Origin: Flavobacterium beibuense F44-8
Lineage (GTDB): Bacteria > Bacteroidota > Bacteroidia > Flavobacteriales > Flavobacteriaceae
Direction: 5' to 3'
Length of the DNA: 64,000 bases
NCBI RefSeq assembly: GCF_000769915.1
Contig: NZ_JRLV01000011.1
Location: 59,923 to 123,922, forward strand
Shown: in pieces, positions 28,403 to 37,477 of the stretch
Layout of the letters: the number at the start of each line of letters is the position of its first letter
Numbering within the stretch: position 1 is the first letter of the stretch
The notes under the pieces: model-generated
Databases searched by the model: none
Told to the model about the DNA's origin: nothing
What the model saw: only the letters and a program-made list of their open reading frames with translations
Position numbers and translations under genes: made by a program

Positions 28403-28428
28403 GGTAACACTCGTTAACCTTAGTTAAC
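28403..28428. promoter_or_regulatory. Three GTTAAC-like half-sites upstream of the GLPGLI operon
   Basis: GGTAAC (28403), GTTAAC (28413) and GTTAAC (28423) lie on a strict 10-bp period. A TACTTTG sequence (28452-28458), one base shorter than the TAnnTTTG -7 consensus, follows about 25 bases downstream, before the gene start at 28485. The same hexamer occurs at 28290-28305. This looks like an activator site for the GLPGLI operon. Confidence 0.6.
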
Positions 28429-28484
28429 TCAATAAAAAAACAGGCTGAACTTACTTTGTACCATAACAAAAAAATATTACAACC

Positions 28485-29306
28485 ATGAAAAAATTAATAA
28501 TCACATCGGTAGCCATTTTGGCTTTATTATTAAGTCTGCCTACACAGGCACAGGACTTTTTCGGAACTGTTACTTATGAAACTAAGCTAAGTATGCCTGA
28601 TTTTGATATTCCCGAAGATCAGGCTCAAAAAATTCCGGAAGACATGCAAGCCCTCATTAAAGAACAGCTTGAGGCAGTAGGACAAAATACCTATACACTT
28701 AACTTTAATAAAACAGAGTCTTTGTATGAGAAAAAAGAAACTCCAAAATCGGTTGATCTAAACAGCAGCATAATTATTCAGACCGAAGGTGGTGAACAGG
28801 TTAATTATACCAACCTAAAAGAAGGGATAAGTATTGCACAGGTAGATTTGTATGACAAGCTTTTCCTGATAACCGATTCTGTTAACAACTACAAGTGGAA
28901 AATAACTCAGGAAACTAAAAAAATAGGTGATTACACGGCTTATAAGGCTACTTATATTTTAAAAGGAGAAGAGGCAAAAACCGCTTGTAATCAAACTCCT
29001 AAAGACAGAGAAATAACTGCCTGGTATACTCCACAAATTCCGGTTCAGTTTGGTCCTGCCAATTATGGCGGACTACCCGGACTCATCCTTGAGTTAAACG
29101 ACGGAGCCCAAACCATACTTTGTTCCCAAATTGTACTTAATCCTAAAAAAAGACCTGAAATAAAAGCACCTAAAAAGGGTAAAAAGCTTACTGCTAAGGA
29201 GTTTGAAAAAATATCTGAACAGAAAATGAAAGAGATTCAGGAAGATATGAAACGTAAGTACCCTAACGGTAATGGTAGTTTCCAAATTGAAGTAATAGGT
29301 AATTAA
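28485..29306 (+). CDS. GLPGLI family secreted protein
   Basis: The 273-residue protein has a Sec signal peptide (KKLIITSVAILALLLSLPTQAQ) and the family signature YGGLPGLILEL near residue 190, with the typical W-Y-T-P motif AWYTPQIP before it. The family is Bacteroidota-specific, exported and of unknown function, commonly next to outer-membrane beta-barrel genes as here. It lies 17 bases before the next gene and is probably controlled by the divergent two-component system. Confidence 0.88.
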   Translation: MKKLIITSVAILALLLSLPTQAQDFFGTVTYETKLSMPDFDIPEDQAQKIPEDMQALIKEQLEAVGQNTYTLNFNKTESLYEKKETPKSVDLNSSIIIQTEGGEQVNYTNLKEGISIAQVDLYDKLFLITDSVNNYKWKITQETKKIGDYTAYKATYILKGEEAKTACNQTPKDREITAWYTPQIPVQFGPANYGGLPGLILELNDGAQTILCSQIVLNPKKRPEIKAPKKGKKLTAKEFEKISEQKMKEIQEDMKRKYPNGNGSFQIEVIGN

Positions 29307-29323
29307 TTAAAAACTAAACAACC

Positions 29324-32032
29324 ATGAAACGTTTTATTTTATTGCTGGTTCTTATTGCTGCTACAGGCTTAAAAGCTCAAAGTATAAAATTTGAAGGCTT
29401 TGTGAAAGACACCTTGGGTCAACCTCTGGAAATGGCTAATGTACTTGCTTTAAACAGCAGTAACAATGAGACGGAAGCATACAGTATAACCAGTGAGAGC
29501 GGAAAGTTCTCACTGGGATTAAAAAAGAACACTACATATAGGATACAGGCTTCCTTTATAGGTTTTGAGCCAGAAGAGTTTGAACTTACAACTAGCGACA
29601 GGCCTATTTTAAGGGAAATAAAACTTAAGGAAGGGGTATTACTTGAAGGCGTAGAAATTGTACATGATATCCCTGTAAGGATTAGCGGTGATACTATTGT
29701 ATATAACTCTGACTCGTTTACTAACGGTACTGAAAGGAAACTGGGTGACGTACTTAAAAAACTACCGGGTATAGAGGTTACACCAGAAGGCGATATTATT
29801 GCCGAAGGTAAGCAGGTTACCAAATTGATGGTAGAGGGTAAGGATTTTTTTGACGGCGATACCAAAATTGGTACTAAAAATATTCCTGCTGATGCGGTAG
29901 ATAAAATTGAAGTGCTAAAAAACTATAATGAGGTAAGCCAGCTTAAATATGTAGAAGACAATAAGGATAACGTTGCCATGAATATTAAACTGAAAGAAGG
30001 TAAAAAGAACTTTTGGTTTGGAGATATTACAGCAGGCGCAGGTCCGGACGAACGCTTTGCTATTAACCCTAACCTGTTTTATTACAGCCCAAAATATTCG
30101 GTTAATCTTATTGGAAACTATAATAATACAGGAGAAATACCTTTTACGTTTGAAGATTACTTTAAGTTCTCCGGCGGGTTAAAACAGTTTATGAAAAAAG
30201 GCGGAAGTAACTTTTTTGTAATCCCTCCCGAATTAGAGTCGCTTATCATGCAAAATAATAAGGCAAAACAAGTCACATCGCGTTTTAATGCTGCTAACTT
30301 TGGCTATAACCCAAACAAAAAATGGAGTTTTAACGGTTTTGGAATCCTTTCTAATAATAGTATTGATACTCAAAATAACACACTAAGCTCCATACTGAAT
30401 ACCCAAACCGGAGAGGCTGTAACAACCCAGTACAAAGAAAGTACTGCCAGTAGTAAAAACACTTTGGCACTGCTTAAACTGAATGGTAATTTTAAACCTA
30501 ATAACCGATTTGAGGCAAACTACGATTTGTTTGTAAAGGGCTCCAAACTAAACACCCGTAATTACAGCAATACCACTGTATATCCCAATACTGAACAGGG
30601 ACAGGAAATAACCGACAGTAACTCAAAAAATCCGTTTTCCCTAAGTCAGAATCTGGATATATACCATACCTCAAAAAACGAGAAAAATGTATTTGCGCTT
30701 AACGTACAACAACTGTATCAGGATGAAGATCCGTTTTATAATGCCATACAGCAACAAACTCCCTTTGTATTCCCTGAGTTTATTGCAGGGCAGGAAAGGA
30801 ATAATCTTAATCAGGAAAAATTTGTAAAAACAAGTAAACTGGATGCCAAGCTGGATTATTACTATCTTATTAATAAACAAAATCAGCTTAATTTCACTTT
30901 TGCTAATACTTATGCCTATCAAAATTTTAATTCACACATTTTCCAGTTACTGGACAATGGTACTAAAAACGATTTTAATGATGCTACGCTAAATAATAAG
31001 GTAAGGTACAGGTTTAATGATGTCTTTGCAGGTATTCACTATAAGTTTGTATTAGGTGATTTCACTTTCAATCCGGGAGTTACTTTTCATACTTACAATA
31101 CCACCAGTAATCAATTAGGTACTGATTATGAAAATAATTTCACAAGGTTGCTACCTGATTTTAATGTTGACTATACAATTGGTAAAAACGAATCCATACG
31201 TTATGATTTTGCACTGGTAAACAACTTTACCGATATAACCTACCTGGCAGAAGGAACCTTTTTAAACAGCTACAACAGTCTTTACAACGGTAACAGGGCG
31301 TTAAACAATTCGGTTTCACAAAAACATTCGCTTTACTATCAAAACTTCAACTCGTTTAACATGAGTCATCTTAACGCCAGTATTAATTACAGTAAAGTGA
31401 CTGATGCTGTTAATGCTAAAGCCGACTTTGATGGTATAAACAGTGTACAGACATCATTCAATTCGGCGTATGCCAATCAGGATCTCACAGCCTCAGTTGG
31501 TTACGGAAGATCGGTGTTTAGGAACTATAAAATAAATCTCGGAGCAAACTTAGGATGGTCTAAAGCTTATAATATTCAGAAAAATGACCAAACCGGAGAG
31601 TGGACAGAATCACCATTGGAGTCATACAACCAAAAATACAGTGCTGCCATTACTACCACATTTAACGACTTACCCTCACTAACGCTTGGATACTCATTAA
31701 ACGTAAGTAATTACCCTAATGATACTTATTTAACCCACAGGCCAAATGCCAAATTGGAGTATTATTTCCTTAACGGTTTTAGCTTAGTATCTAACTATCA
31801 GTTGTACAACTATAGCAACCACTCTAAAACCATTAAAAATAAATATGATTTTCTTGATCTTTCATTATCCTACCATAAGCCAGACAGTGCCTGGGATTAC
31901 AGGATAAGTGCTACTAATTTACTTAATACAAAAACTATAAACAGCGACAATTTCAGTCAGTTTTCCAGCAGTACCTCATTGTATACTGTACAACCAAGAT
32001 ACCTGCTATTCTTTTTAACATATAAACTTTAA
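29324..32032 (+). CDS. Outer-membrane beta-barrel protein with carboxypeptidase-regulatory-like domain (TonB-receptor-like)
   Basis: The 902-residue protein has a signal peptide (KRFILLLVLIAATGLKAQ) and an N-terminal CarboxypepD_reg-like domain (about 22-105). A plug-like segment (KLGDVLKKLPGIEVTPEGDI) and a long beta-barrel with alternating aromatic strands to the C-terminus follow. It resembles the OMP_b-brl_3 group found with GLPGLI proteins. No TonB box was identified, so it may not be an active transporter. Confidence 0.87.
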   Translation: MKRFILLLVLIAATGLKAQSIKFEGFVKDTLGQPLEMANVLALNSSNNETEAYSITSESGKFSLGLKKNTTYRIQASFIGFEPEEFELTTSDRPILREIKLKEGVLLEGVEIVHDIPVRISGDTIVYNSDSFTNGTERKLGDVLKKLPGIEVTPEGDIIAEGKQVTKLMVEGKDFFDGDTKIGTKNIPADAVDKIEVLKNYNEVSQLKYVEDNKDNVAMNIKLKEGKKNFWFGDITAGAGPDERFAINPNLFYYSPKYSVNLIGNYNNTGEIPFTFEDYFKFSGGLKQFMKKGGSNFFVIPPELESLIMQNNKAKQVTSRFNAANFGYNPNKKWSFNGFGILSNNSIDTQNNTLSSILNTQTGEAVTTQYKESTASSKNTLALLKLNGNFKPNNRFEANYDLFVKGSKLNTRNYSNTTVYPNTEQGQEITDSNSKNPFSLSQNLDIYHTSKNEKNVFALNVQQLYQDEDPFYNAIQQQTPFVFPEFIAGQERNNLNQEKFVKTSKLDAKLDYYYLINKQNQLNFTFANTYAYQNFNSHIFQLLDNGTKNDFNDATLNNKVRYRFNDVFAGIHYKFVLGDFTFNPGVTFHTYNTTSNQLGTDYENNFTRLLPDFNVDYTIGKNESIRYDFALVNNFTDITYLAEGTFLNSYNSLYNGNRALNNSVSQKHSLYYQNFNSFNMSHLNASINYSKVTDAVNAKADFDGINSVQTSFNSAYANQDLTASVGYGRSVFRNYKINLGANLGWSKAYNIQKNDQTGEWTESPLESYNQKYSAAITTTFNDLPSLTLGYSLNVSNYPNDTYLTHRPNAKLEYYFLNGFSLVSNYQLYNYSNHSKTIKNKYDFLDLSLSYHKPDSAWDYRISATNLLNTKTINSDNFSQFSSSTSLYTVQPRYLLFFLTYKL

Positions 32033-32044
32033 TTCATTACAGTT

Positions 32045-32458
32045 ATGACCACAAAAATTATTTATTTCGTATTTGCCCTGTTGGTGTCTGTAGCAGGCAC
32101 AGCACAGGACAGCAGTAAGTTTGAGCCACAACTCAATACTGTACTAAAAGCATTTCAAAATCAGGATGTTTCAAAACTAAATACTGTTTTAGCAGAAAAC
32201 TTTACCATAGCCGGTATGCCTAAAGGTTTTGAAAAACAAATACTGCCTCAACTTATAGAGCAGCTTCCTCCTTTTGATTCTTATAAAGTAACAAAGGTTA
32301 AAGAAGAGACTAACGGTACAAGGGTTTACCTTTATTTTGTTGAACCAAAAACTAAAGAACAGGTAACAAGTAACTTCCTGTTTAACAAAAAAAATAAAAT
32401 ACAAGAATTCAATCTGCTCGATGATAGTGAAATAACCACACAGGTAATAGGGCAATAA
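32045..32458 (+). CDS. Small secreted protein, NTF2-like fold suspected
   Basis: The 137-residue protein has a signal peptide ending at AGTAQ. The rest alternates short helices and strands (LNTVLKAFQNQDVSKLNTVLAENF), reminiscent of SnoaL/NTF2-like domains; that assignment is weak. It starts 12 bases after the beta-barrel gene and is probably the third member of the operon. Confidence 0.72.
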   Translation: MTTKIIYFVFALLVSVAGTAQDSSKFEPQLNTVLKAFQNQDVSKLNTVLAENFTIAGMPKGFEKQILPQLIEQLPPFDSYKVTKVKEETNGTRVYLYFVEPKTKEQVTSNFLFNKKNKIQEFNLLDDSEITTQVIGQ

Positions 32459-32578
32459 AATTGACAGTTAGGTTGGAAACACCTGTTTTTACCTTTCAGG
32501 TACTTATACCTGCAAAAAAAATCTAGGTTTCGGGTATATTTACAACCTAACAATACCCCCATTAATACAAGCTTTATA

Positions 32579-34270
32579 ATGAGTAAACCTGTTTATGTTT
32601 TAGGTACCGGACTTTCACACAACGGATCGGCAGTTTTATTAAAAGACGGACATATTTGTGTCGCTATTGAAAAGGAAAGACTAACCCGCATAAAACATGA
32701 TGGTGGTAATGATACAGAGGCTGTTCAGTACTGTCTGGATGCCGAAGGTATAACACTAAAAGATGTTACGCTTGTAGTACAATGTGCCAACTTTGAAATT
32801 CCTGAAAGAGACCGTTATAAAGGAAAAAGAGTATTTGCCGAAACCGATAAACCCGAAATCGTAAATATATCCCATCATTTGGCACATGCCTACAGCGCTG
32901 TGGGTACTTCTCCTTTTGATGAATGTGCTGTAATGGTTATTGATGGCTGTGGCAGCCCTTTAGAACAGTTTTTAGAACTACACCCTGATCAGCAAAAACA
33001 TGTTCCAGAAGAAATACTTAATCCAATGGAAATGTTTTGTGAAAAGGATAGCTTTTATCACTATAACGGTACTGAGCTTATCCCGTTAGTAAAGGATTTC
33101 AGTCCTATGTCTAAATTACAGGAAACTGCTTTTACTTTGCCAACAACACAGCACTCCATAGGCGGATTTTATTCTACTATTAGTAAGTATGTTTTTAGTG
33201 ATATGGACGATGTAGGTAAACTAATGGGATTAGCCCCTTTTGGAGAAAGCGGAATTTTTGATTTTGAGGCTTTTGAATTTTTAAATGGTAGATTATTTGT
33301 AAAAAACGATTGGAAAAACAGGTTTACCAATCCGTCACAGGGATACGAGTATTTTAAGGAGTATTTTAACTACTATGCTAATGTTGCACTATGGGCACAA
33401 CAACAGGTTGAAAAAGCAGTAATACAATGTATTACAAACAGACTGGAACAGTTTCCTCATAAAAACCTGTGTTATAGTGGCGGTGTGGCTCTTAATGCTG
33501 TAGCCAATGCCAAACTGGAAGACAGTGCTGTAACTGAAAACATTTACTTTGAACCTGCTGCAGCCGATAACGGACTGGCATTGGGTTGTGCTTTTTACGG
33601 TTGGCTTGAACACCTTAAAATGCCCAAACAAAAACACAACGGCAGTACCTGTTTTGGTAAACAGTATACAGATGCTGAAATAGAATCGGTTTTAAAAGAT
33701 TACTCTCAGTATACTTTTAAAAAGTTTAGTACCAAAAATGAAATGGTTCATTATGTGGCTGATAAACTTAATGAAGGTAAAACCGTAGGCTGGTTTCAGT
33801 CGGGTTCAGAGTTTGGACCACGTTCATTGGGGAGGCGAAGTATACTTGCGCATCCGGGTGTAAACGGTATGAAAGATCATATTAACAGTAATATAAAGTT
33901 TAGGGAGGATTTTCGCCCCTTTGCTCCTGCTGTGCTTAAAGAACATGTAAATGAGTATTTCTCCAAAGGACGATACAGCCCTTATATGATTCTGGTTGAC
34001 CAAACCAAACCGCAATATATGGAACAACTAAAAAACGTTACTCATAAAAATGGTTCGGCAAGGGTACAGACTGTAGAAGAAAGCTGGAATGCGGTATTTG
34101 CAGAATTGCTCGAAGAGTTCTACAAACAAAGCGGAATTGCGGTACTACTAAATACCAGCCTAAATAAAAAAGGTATGCCAATAGTAGAAACACCACAGGA
34201 AGCCCTTAACCTGTTTGATATTACCGCCCTAGATATTATGGTACTGGAAAATTATGTAATAGAAAAATAG
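32579..34270 (+). CDS. Carbamoyltransferase (NodU/CmcH/TobZ family)
   Basis: The 563-residue protein matches O-carbamoyltransferases. The N-terminal Kae1-like domain (GLSHNGSAVLL, IEKERLTRIKHDGG, SHHLAHAYSA with metal-binding His, VMVIDGCGSPLEQ) forms carbamoyl-adenylate. The C-terminal domain (GWFQSGSEFGPRSLGRRSIL, FREDFRPFAPAVL, LNTSLNKKGMPIVETP) transfers the group. Natural-product, Nod-factor or glycan substrates are known in the family; none is suggested by neighbours. It converges with the hydroxylase gene, with only 5 bases between. Confidence 0.92.
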   Translation: MSKPVYVLGTGLSHNGSAVLLKDGHICVAIEKERLTRIKHDGGNDTEAVQYCLDAEGITLKDVTLVVQCANFEIPERDRYKGKRVFAETDKPEIVNISHHLAHAYSAVGTSPFDECAVMVIDGCGSPLEQFLELHPDQQKHVPEEILNPMEMFCEKDSFYHYNGTELIPLVKDFSPMSKLQETAFTLPTTQHSIGGFYSTISKYVFSDMDDVGKLMGLAPFGESGIFDFEAFEFLNGRLFVKNDWKNRFTNPSQGYEYFKEYFNYYANVALWAQQQVEKAVIQCITNRLEQFPHKNLCYSGGVALNAVANAKLEDSAVTENIYFEPAAADNGLALGCAFYGWLEHLKMPKQKHNGSTCFGKQYTDAEIESVLKDYSQYTFKKFSTKNEMVHYVADKLNEGKTVGWFQSGSEFGPRSLGRRSILAHPGVNGMKDHINSNIKFREDFRPFAPAVLKEHVNEYFSKGRYSPYMILVDQTKPQYMEQLKNVTHKNGSARVQTVEESWNAVFAELLEEFYKQSGIAVLLNTSLNKKGMPIVETPQEALNLFDITALDIMVLENYVIEK

Positions 34271-34275
34271 CTATG

Positions 34276-34968
34276 TTATTGCTCCAGTTCTTTAATAAGC
34301 TGTAATGCTGCAGGAGTGTCCATTCTTTTCAATTCTGCTATCATAAGCTGTTTCTGTTCGTCGCTAATAACAGGTTTCGGCTTATCAAAGTTTTCTTTTG
34401 GAGCTTCTTTATAAAACATTTCATCGGTCCAATCGTTTTGAAGTCCGTCAATAACCAAATGCACACGGTTTACGGTTCCTCTATTCGCTACAGAATGGGT
34501 AAAATTAGCATTGATATACCAGCATTCGCCTTCTTTCATTTCAAGCCTCTTTCCGTCTAAAATAAACTCAACCTCACTATTAGTTACAATAGGGATATGT
34601 AGCCTGAAACTACCATCTTCATACCCAAGGTCGTTATCGGTATGTGGTTTTATCTCAGCTCCTGCTTCAAGCTGTAAAAGGCGTACTGCGGTTTTCTCAA
34701 ACGGAAACCTATCTAAAACCTCTTTAAAATAATCACATATTTCAAGAGCATCGGTAGCTATAAGCTTACCATCGTCTGACGGTACGGCATAAATAGAATC
34801 TGATTTTCCGTTTTGTGACATCAGTGCAACCGATGTCCAGTTCCCCGAATAATTATCCGTATTATAATGGGCTGTCCATTTCTTATACAAAACCTTATCA
34901 AGGTCTTCCTTTAGGCGAAGTGTATCAAAAGTAAGAGGAAATTTTATATAGCGTACCGGTTTATCCAT
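34276..34968 (-). CDS. Aspartyl/asparaginyl beta-hydroxylase-like dioxygenase
   Basis: The 230-residue Fe(II)/2-oxoglutarate enzyme has iron ligands in KPHTDND and NFTHSVANRG and the basic residue for 2-oxoglutarate in RVHLVIDG, within a cupin-like beta-helix (FRLHIPIVTNSEVEFIL). Substrates may be protein side chains or small metabolites. It is convergent with the carbamoyltransferase gene, suggesting but not proving a shared pathway. Confidence 0.86.
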   Translation of the reverse strand: MDKPVRYIKFPLTFDTLRLKEDLDKVLYKKWTAHYNTDNYSGNWTSVALMSQNGKSDSIYAVPSDDGKLIATDALEICDYFKEVLDRFPFEKTAVRLLQLEAGAEIKPHTDNDLGYEDGSFRLHIPIVTNSEVEFILDGKRLEMKEGECWYINANFTHSVANRGTVNRVHLVIDGLQNDWTDEMFYKEAPKENFDKPKPVISDEQKQLMIAELKRMDTPAALQLIKELEQ

Positions 34969-35049
34969 GGTATAAGTAAGGTTAGATTGGTTATTACTGC
35001 TAAGATAATCAAATTATACCTGTATTATATTTATACAATAACCTTAAAA

Positions 35050-35078
35050 ACAAAAAAGAGCCGGATTAACCGACTCTT
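35050..35078 (-). terminator. Terminator after the PhnA-like gene
   Basis: Read on the minus strand, a 10-bp stem with one T-G pair and loop TTAAT is followed by T6-G-T5. It lies just beyond the stop codon of the gene at 35088. Confidence 0.82.
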
Positions 35079-35087
35079 TATAATGTG

Positions 35088-35669
35088 TTATTGTTTTTTT
35101 ACGTATTTGGTAAGTATCACAATCATTTGTCCCTCTACTTTTCCTTCAATCTGTTCATGATTATCGTGTACAAGCCTAATGTTTCTAACCGCTGTACCAA
35201 TCTTGGCATTTAGAGATGATCCTTTTACGTCAAGATCTTTAATAAGGGTTACAGTATCGCCATTTTGCAGAATATTTCCGTTACTGTCTTTATGAAGTTG
35301 GGCATTAACATCACTTAAATGATCTCCGGTTTCTTTAGCCCATTCCAGGTTATCATCTTCCAGATAAATCATATCCAGAGCATCGGCAGCCCAGCTTTCA
35401 TTTCTAAATCGGTTAAGCATTCTCCACGACATAACCTGTACGGCAGGTACTTCGCTCCACATTGAAGTAGGAAGTATGTTTTCCCAAAAAGAACCATCAG
35501 GCTCTTCCCTTCTTTCAATCTGGTCAACGCATTTTTGTGTAACTAAAATCGTATTGTCAATTCCTTTTTTATGTATAGACTGAACCTCATACATTACAAG
35601 GTCGTTTGTAGCACCACTTAATTCACATTGATTACCACTTCGTTGCTGAAGCTGTTCTTCTATTTTCAT
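35088..35669 (-). CDS. PhnA domain protein
   Basis: The 193-residue protein ends in the PhnA domain ([31 protein letters not shown]), a small beta-barrel with an SH3-like fold. The N-terminal part contains CELSG and several conserved Trp residues, without a clear complete zinc ribbon. Despite its name, the family is not required for phosphonate use and its role is unknown. It is transcribed alone. Confidence 0.83.
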   Translation of the reverse strand: MKIEEQLQQRSGNQCELSGATNDLVMYEVQSIHKKGIDNTILVTQKCVDQIERREEPDGSFWENILPTSMWSEVPAVQVMSWRMLNRFRNESWAADALDMIYLEDDNLEWAKETGDHLSDVNAQLHKDSNGNILQNGDTVTLIKDLDVKGSSLNAKIGTAVRNIRLVHDNHEQIEGKVEGQMIVILTKYVKKQ

Positions 35670-35771
35670 TATTCTTATTGTTTAGGACTGCAAAAATAGA
35701 AATTCCAAACGATTTTGAGGTTTTTGAAAGATTAATTATTAAAAATTTAAAATTTGTTATGAATCCCTAAA

Positions 35772-36677
35772 CTACTTTTTTGAAAAACGAATTCGGTTAC
35801 CAAAGGTGTAAGTCGCTGTTAATGAGGGTCCATTGTAGCCCCATTTAAAAAATCCGTTAAGTCGTTCTTTTTCTATATCTACACGTATATTTAGTCCGGT
35901 ATATCCAGCTGTAAGGCTAAAGTTACGGTATATATTGTAGAGTATTGAAAGGTTATAGCTTATTATACGTCCCCTGATGTTATCTATTTTCAATGCCAGA
36001 TAATTTATATTAGTATACAGTCCGAACTTTGGAGAAAGTACAAATTCCCCCCACGCACCAATATCAGGCAACGGAGCCGTGAAGCTGAAATCATCTTCAA
36101 CCCCTACCGATCCTATATTGGTATCCAATTGAAGTCCCATATCGCCAAACACAACGTGGGCACCAATAAGGAGTCCTGCTTCATACTTAGGCTTGCTTAA
36201 AATGGCATAACTATATGCCAAACGGGCAATATTTGTATCAAAATAAGCCGTAACAGCAGCATCAATAGGATACGTATTATCACCAAACTCTATTTCCCTG
36301 TCTAACACATAAGAAGACTCCCTCCTCAGATAAAAGTATTCCAGTACCAGTCTTGATCTTCGTGATATACGCCATTGAAAATCTGCCATGAATGAAGCAC
36401 TTGTTTTGGTAAAACCCAAATCGTCTTCAAGATCTATGGTAGTCCCCAAATTTCCGTTATTATTACCAACCCTTACCTGAGTATTGTTCAACGGAAAAAA
36501 GACACCTAAATTAAGCCTGAAACGCCTTGCATACCAAGCGGGTAAATCATCCTGATAAAACTGAGGCAGTTCCTCCTCTGTTTGTACCGCTATAGTTTCA
36601 AGGTAAATTTCACTGTCAACCTGCGCTGATAAAGAAAACCAAACACAGCACATAAAAAATAATAAGGCTCTTTTCAT
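35772..36677 (-). CDS. Secreted outer-membrane beta-barrel-like protein of unknown function
   Basis: From the ATG at 36677 the protein is 301 residues with a clear signal peptide (KRALLFFMCCVWFSLSAQ). A longer frame to 36746 would put a second hydrophobic stretch before it and is less likely. The remainder alternates amphipathic strands (RLNLGVFFPL, ARLAYSYAIL, YNIYRNFSLTAGYTGL) and ends in a strand with a charged tail, consistent with a small porin-like barrel. I recognise no specific family. It may ride behind the thiamine operon (81 bases downstream of thiF) or be separate. Confidence 0.75.
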   Translation of the reverse strand: MKRALLFFMCCVWFSLSAQVDSEIYLETIAVQTEEELPQFYQDDLPAWYARRFRLNLGVFFPLNNTQVRVGNNNGNLGTTIDLEDDLGFTKTSASFMADFQWRISRRSRLVLEYFYLRRESSYVLDREIEFGDNTYPIDAAVTAYFDTNIARLAYSYAILSKPKYEAGLLIGAHVVFGDMGLQLDTNIGSVGVEDDFSFTAPLPDIGAWGEFVLSPKFGLYTNINYLALKIDNIRGRIISYNLSILYNIYRNFSLTAGYTGLNIRVDIEKERLNGFFKWGYNGPSLTATYTFGNRIRFSKK

Positions 36678-36757
36678 TTTGACAATCGTGTTGGTTAGTA
36701 CTATTAAAGTTACATAAAAAACAGTAAACCAATATATTAAAAACAAAAAAGATACCC

Positions 36758-37468
36758 TTAAAAGGTAAGCTTAGTAAAATTCCAGTGTAGCGTATTAAAT
36801 AATACCAGTTCGTTATTAAGAGTAGACAATCCTGCAATTACCTTAATAGTTTCATGCCCCATCATAGTACCTATTATTCCGGGTAACGTACCTATAACAC
36901 CATTTAAACTGCAATTTGGCACATCTTCAGGATTAGGAGGTTCGGGGAAAATATCCCTTAGGTTTTTACTACCGTTATGGTTGAATAAAGCCAGTTGCCC
37001 CTCGTTTTTAAAAATACTTCCATATACCAACGGCTTGCCCAATTTAACACAGCAATCATTCACTATATAACGGGTAGTAAAATTATCACATCCGTCAACA
37101 ATCACATCAAAATCAGCCATTAGGTCTTCACAGTTTTCGGCAGTGAGTTTTTCGTTATAAACAATCAGGTTTGTAGCGGGGTTTAACTGCTGTAAAACAG
37201 CTTTAGCGGTTTCCGATTTATAACTCCCTACATGAGTTTCATTATACAAAATCTGCCTGTGCAGGTTGTGTAATTCTACCCTGTCAAAATCAACAATACC
37301 AAGGGTTCCCACACCTACCGCACTCAAATACTGTAATACCGGGCAGCCCAGCCCGCCTGCACCAATAACCAATACTTTGGCATTAAGTAATTTTTCCTGA
37401 CCTTCCTCCCCTATTTCCGGCAATTGCATTTGCCTGCCGTAACGTAAAATATTTTGTATTGATATCAT
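36758..37468 (-). CDS. thiF: ThiF-like adenylyltransferase
   Basis: The 236-residue E1-like protein adenylates the ThiS C-terminus for sulfur transfer. GAGGLGCPVLQYLSAVGVGTLG is the nucleotide-binding loop, shown by its first residues and DFDRVELHNLHRQILY. Conserved DGCDNF and CSLNGVIGTLPG follow. The C-terminal CxxC zinc pair of E. coli ThiF/MoeB is absent, with the chain ending soon after NTLHWNF. The last gene of the thi operon; MoeB-type function is the alternative, disfavoured by context. Confidence 0.9.
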   Translation of the reverse strand: MISIQNILRYGRQMQLPEIGEEGQEKLLNAKVLVIGAGGLGCPVLQYLSAVGVGTLGIVDFDRVELHNLHRQILYNETHVGSYKSETAKAVLQQLNPATNLIVYNEKLTAENCEDLMADFDVIVDGCDNFTTRYIVNDCCVKLGKPLVYGSIFKNEGQLALFNHNGSKNLRDIFPEPPNPEDVPNCSLNGVIGTLPGIIGTMMGHETIKVIAGLSTLNNELVLFNTLHWNFTKLTF

Positions 37469-37477
37469 TATTCTATT

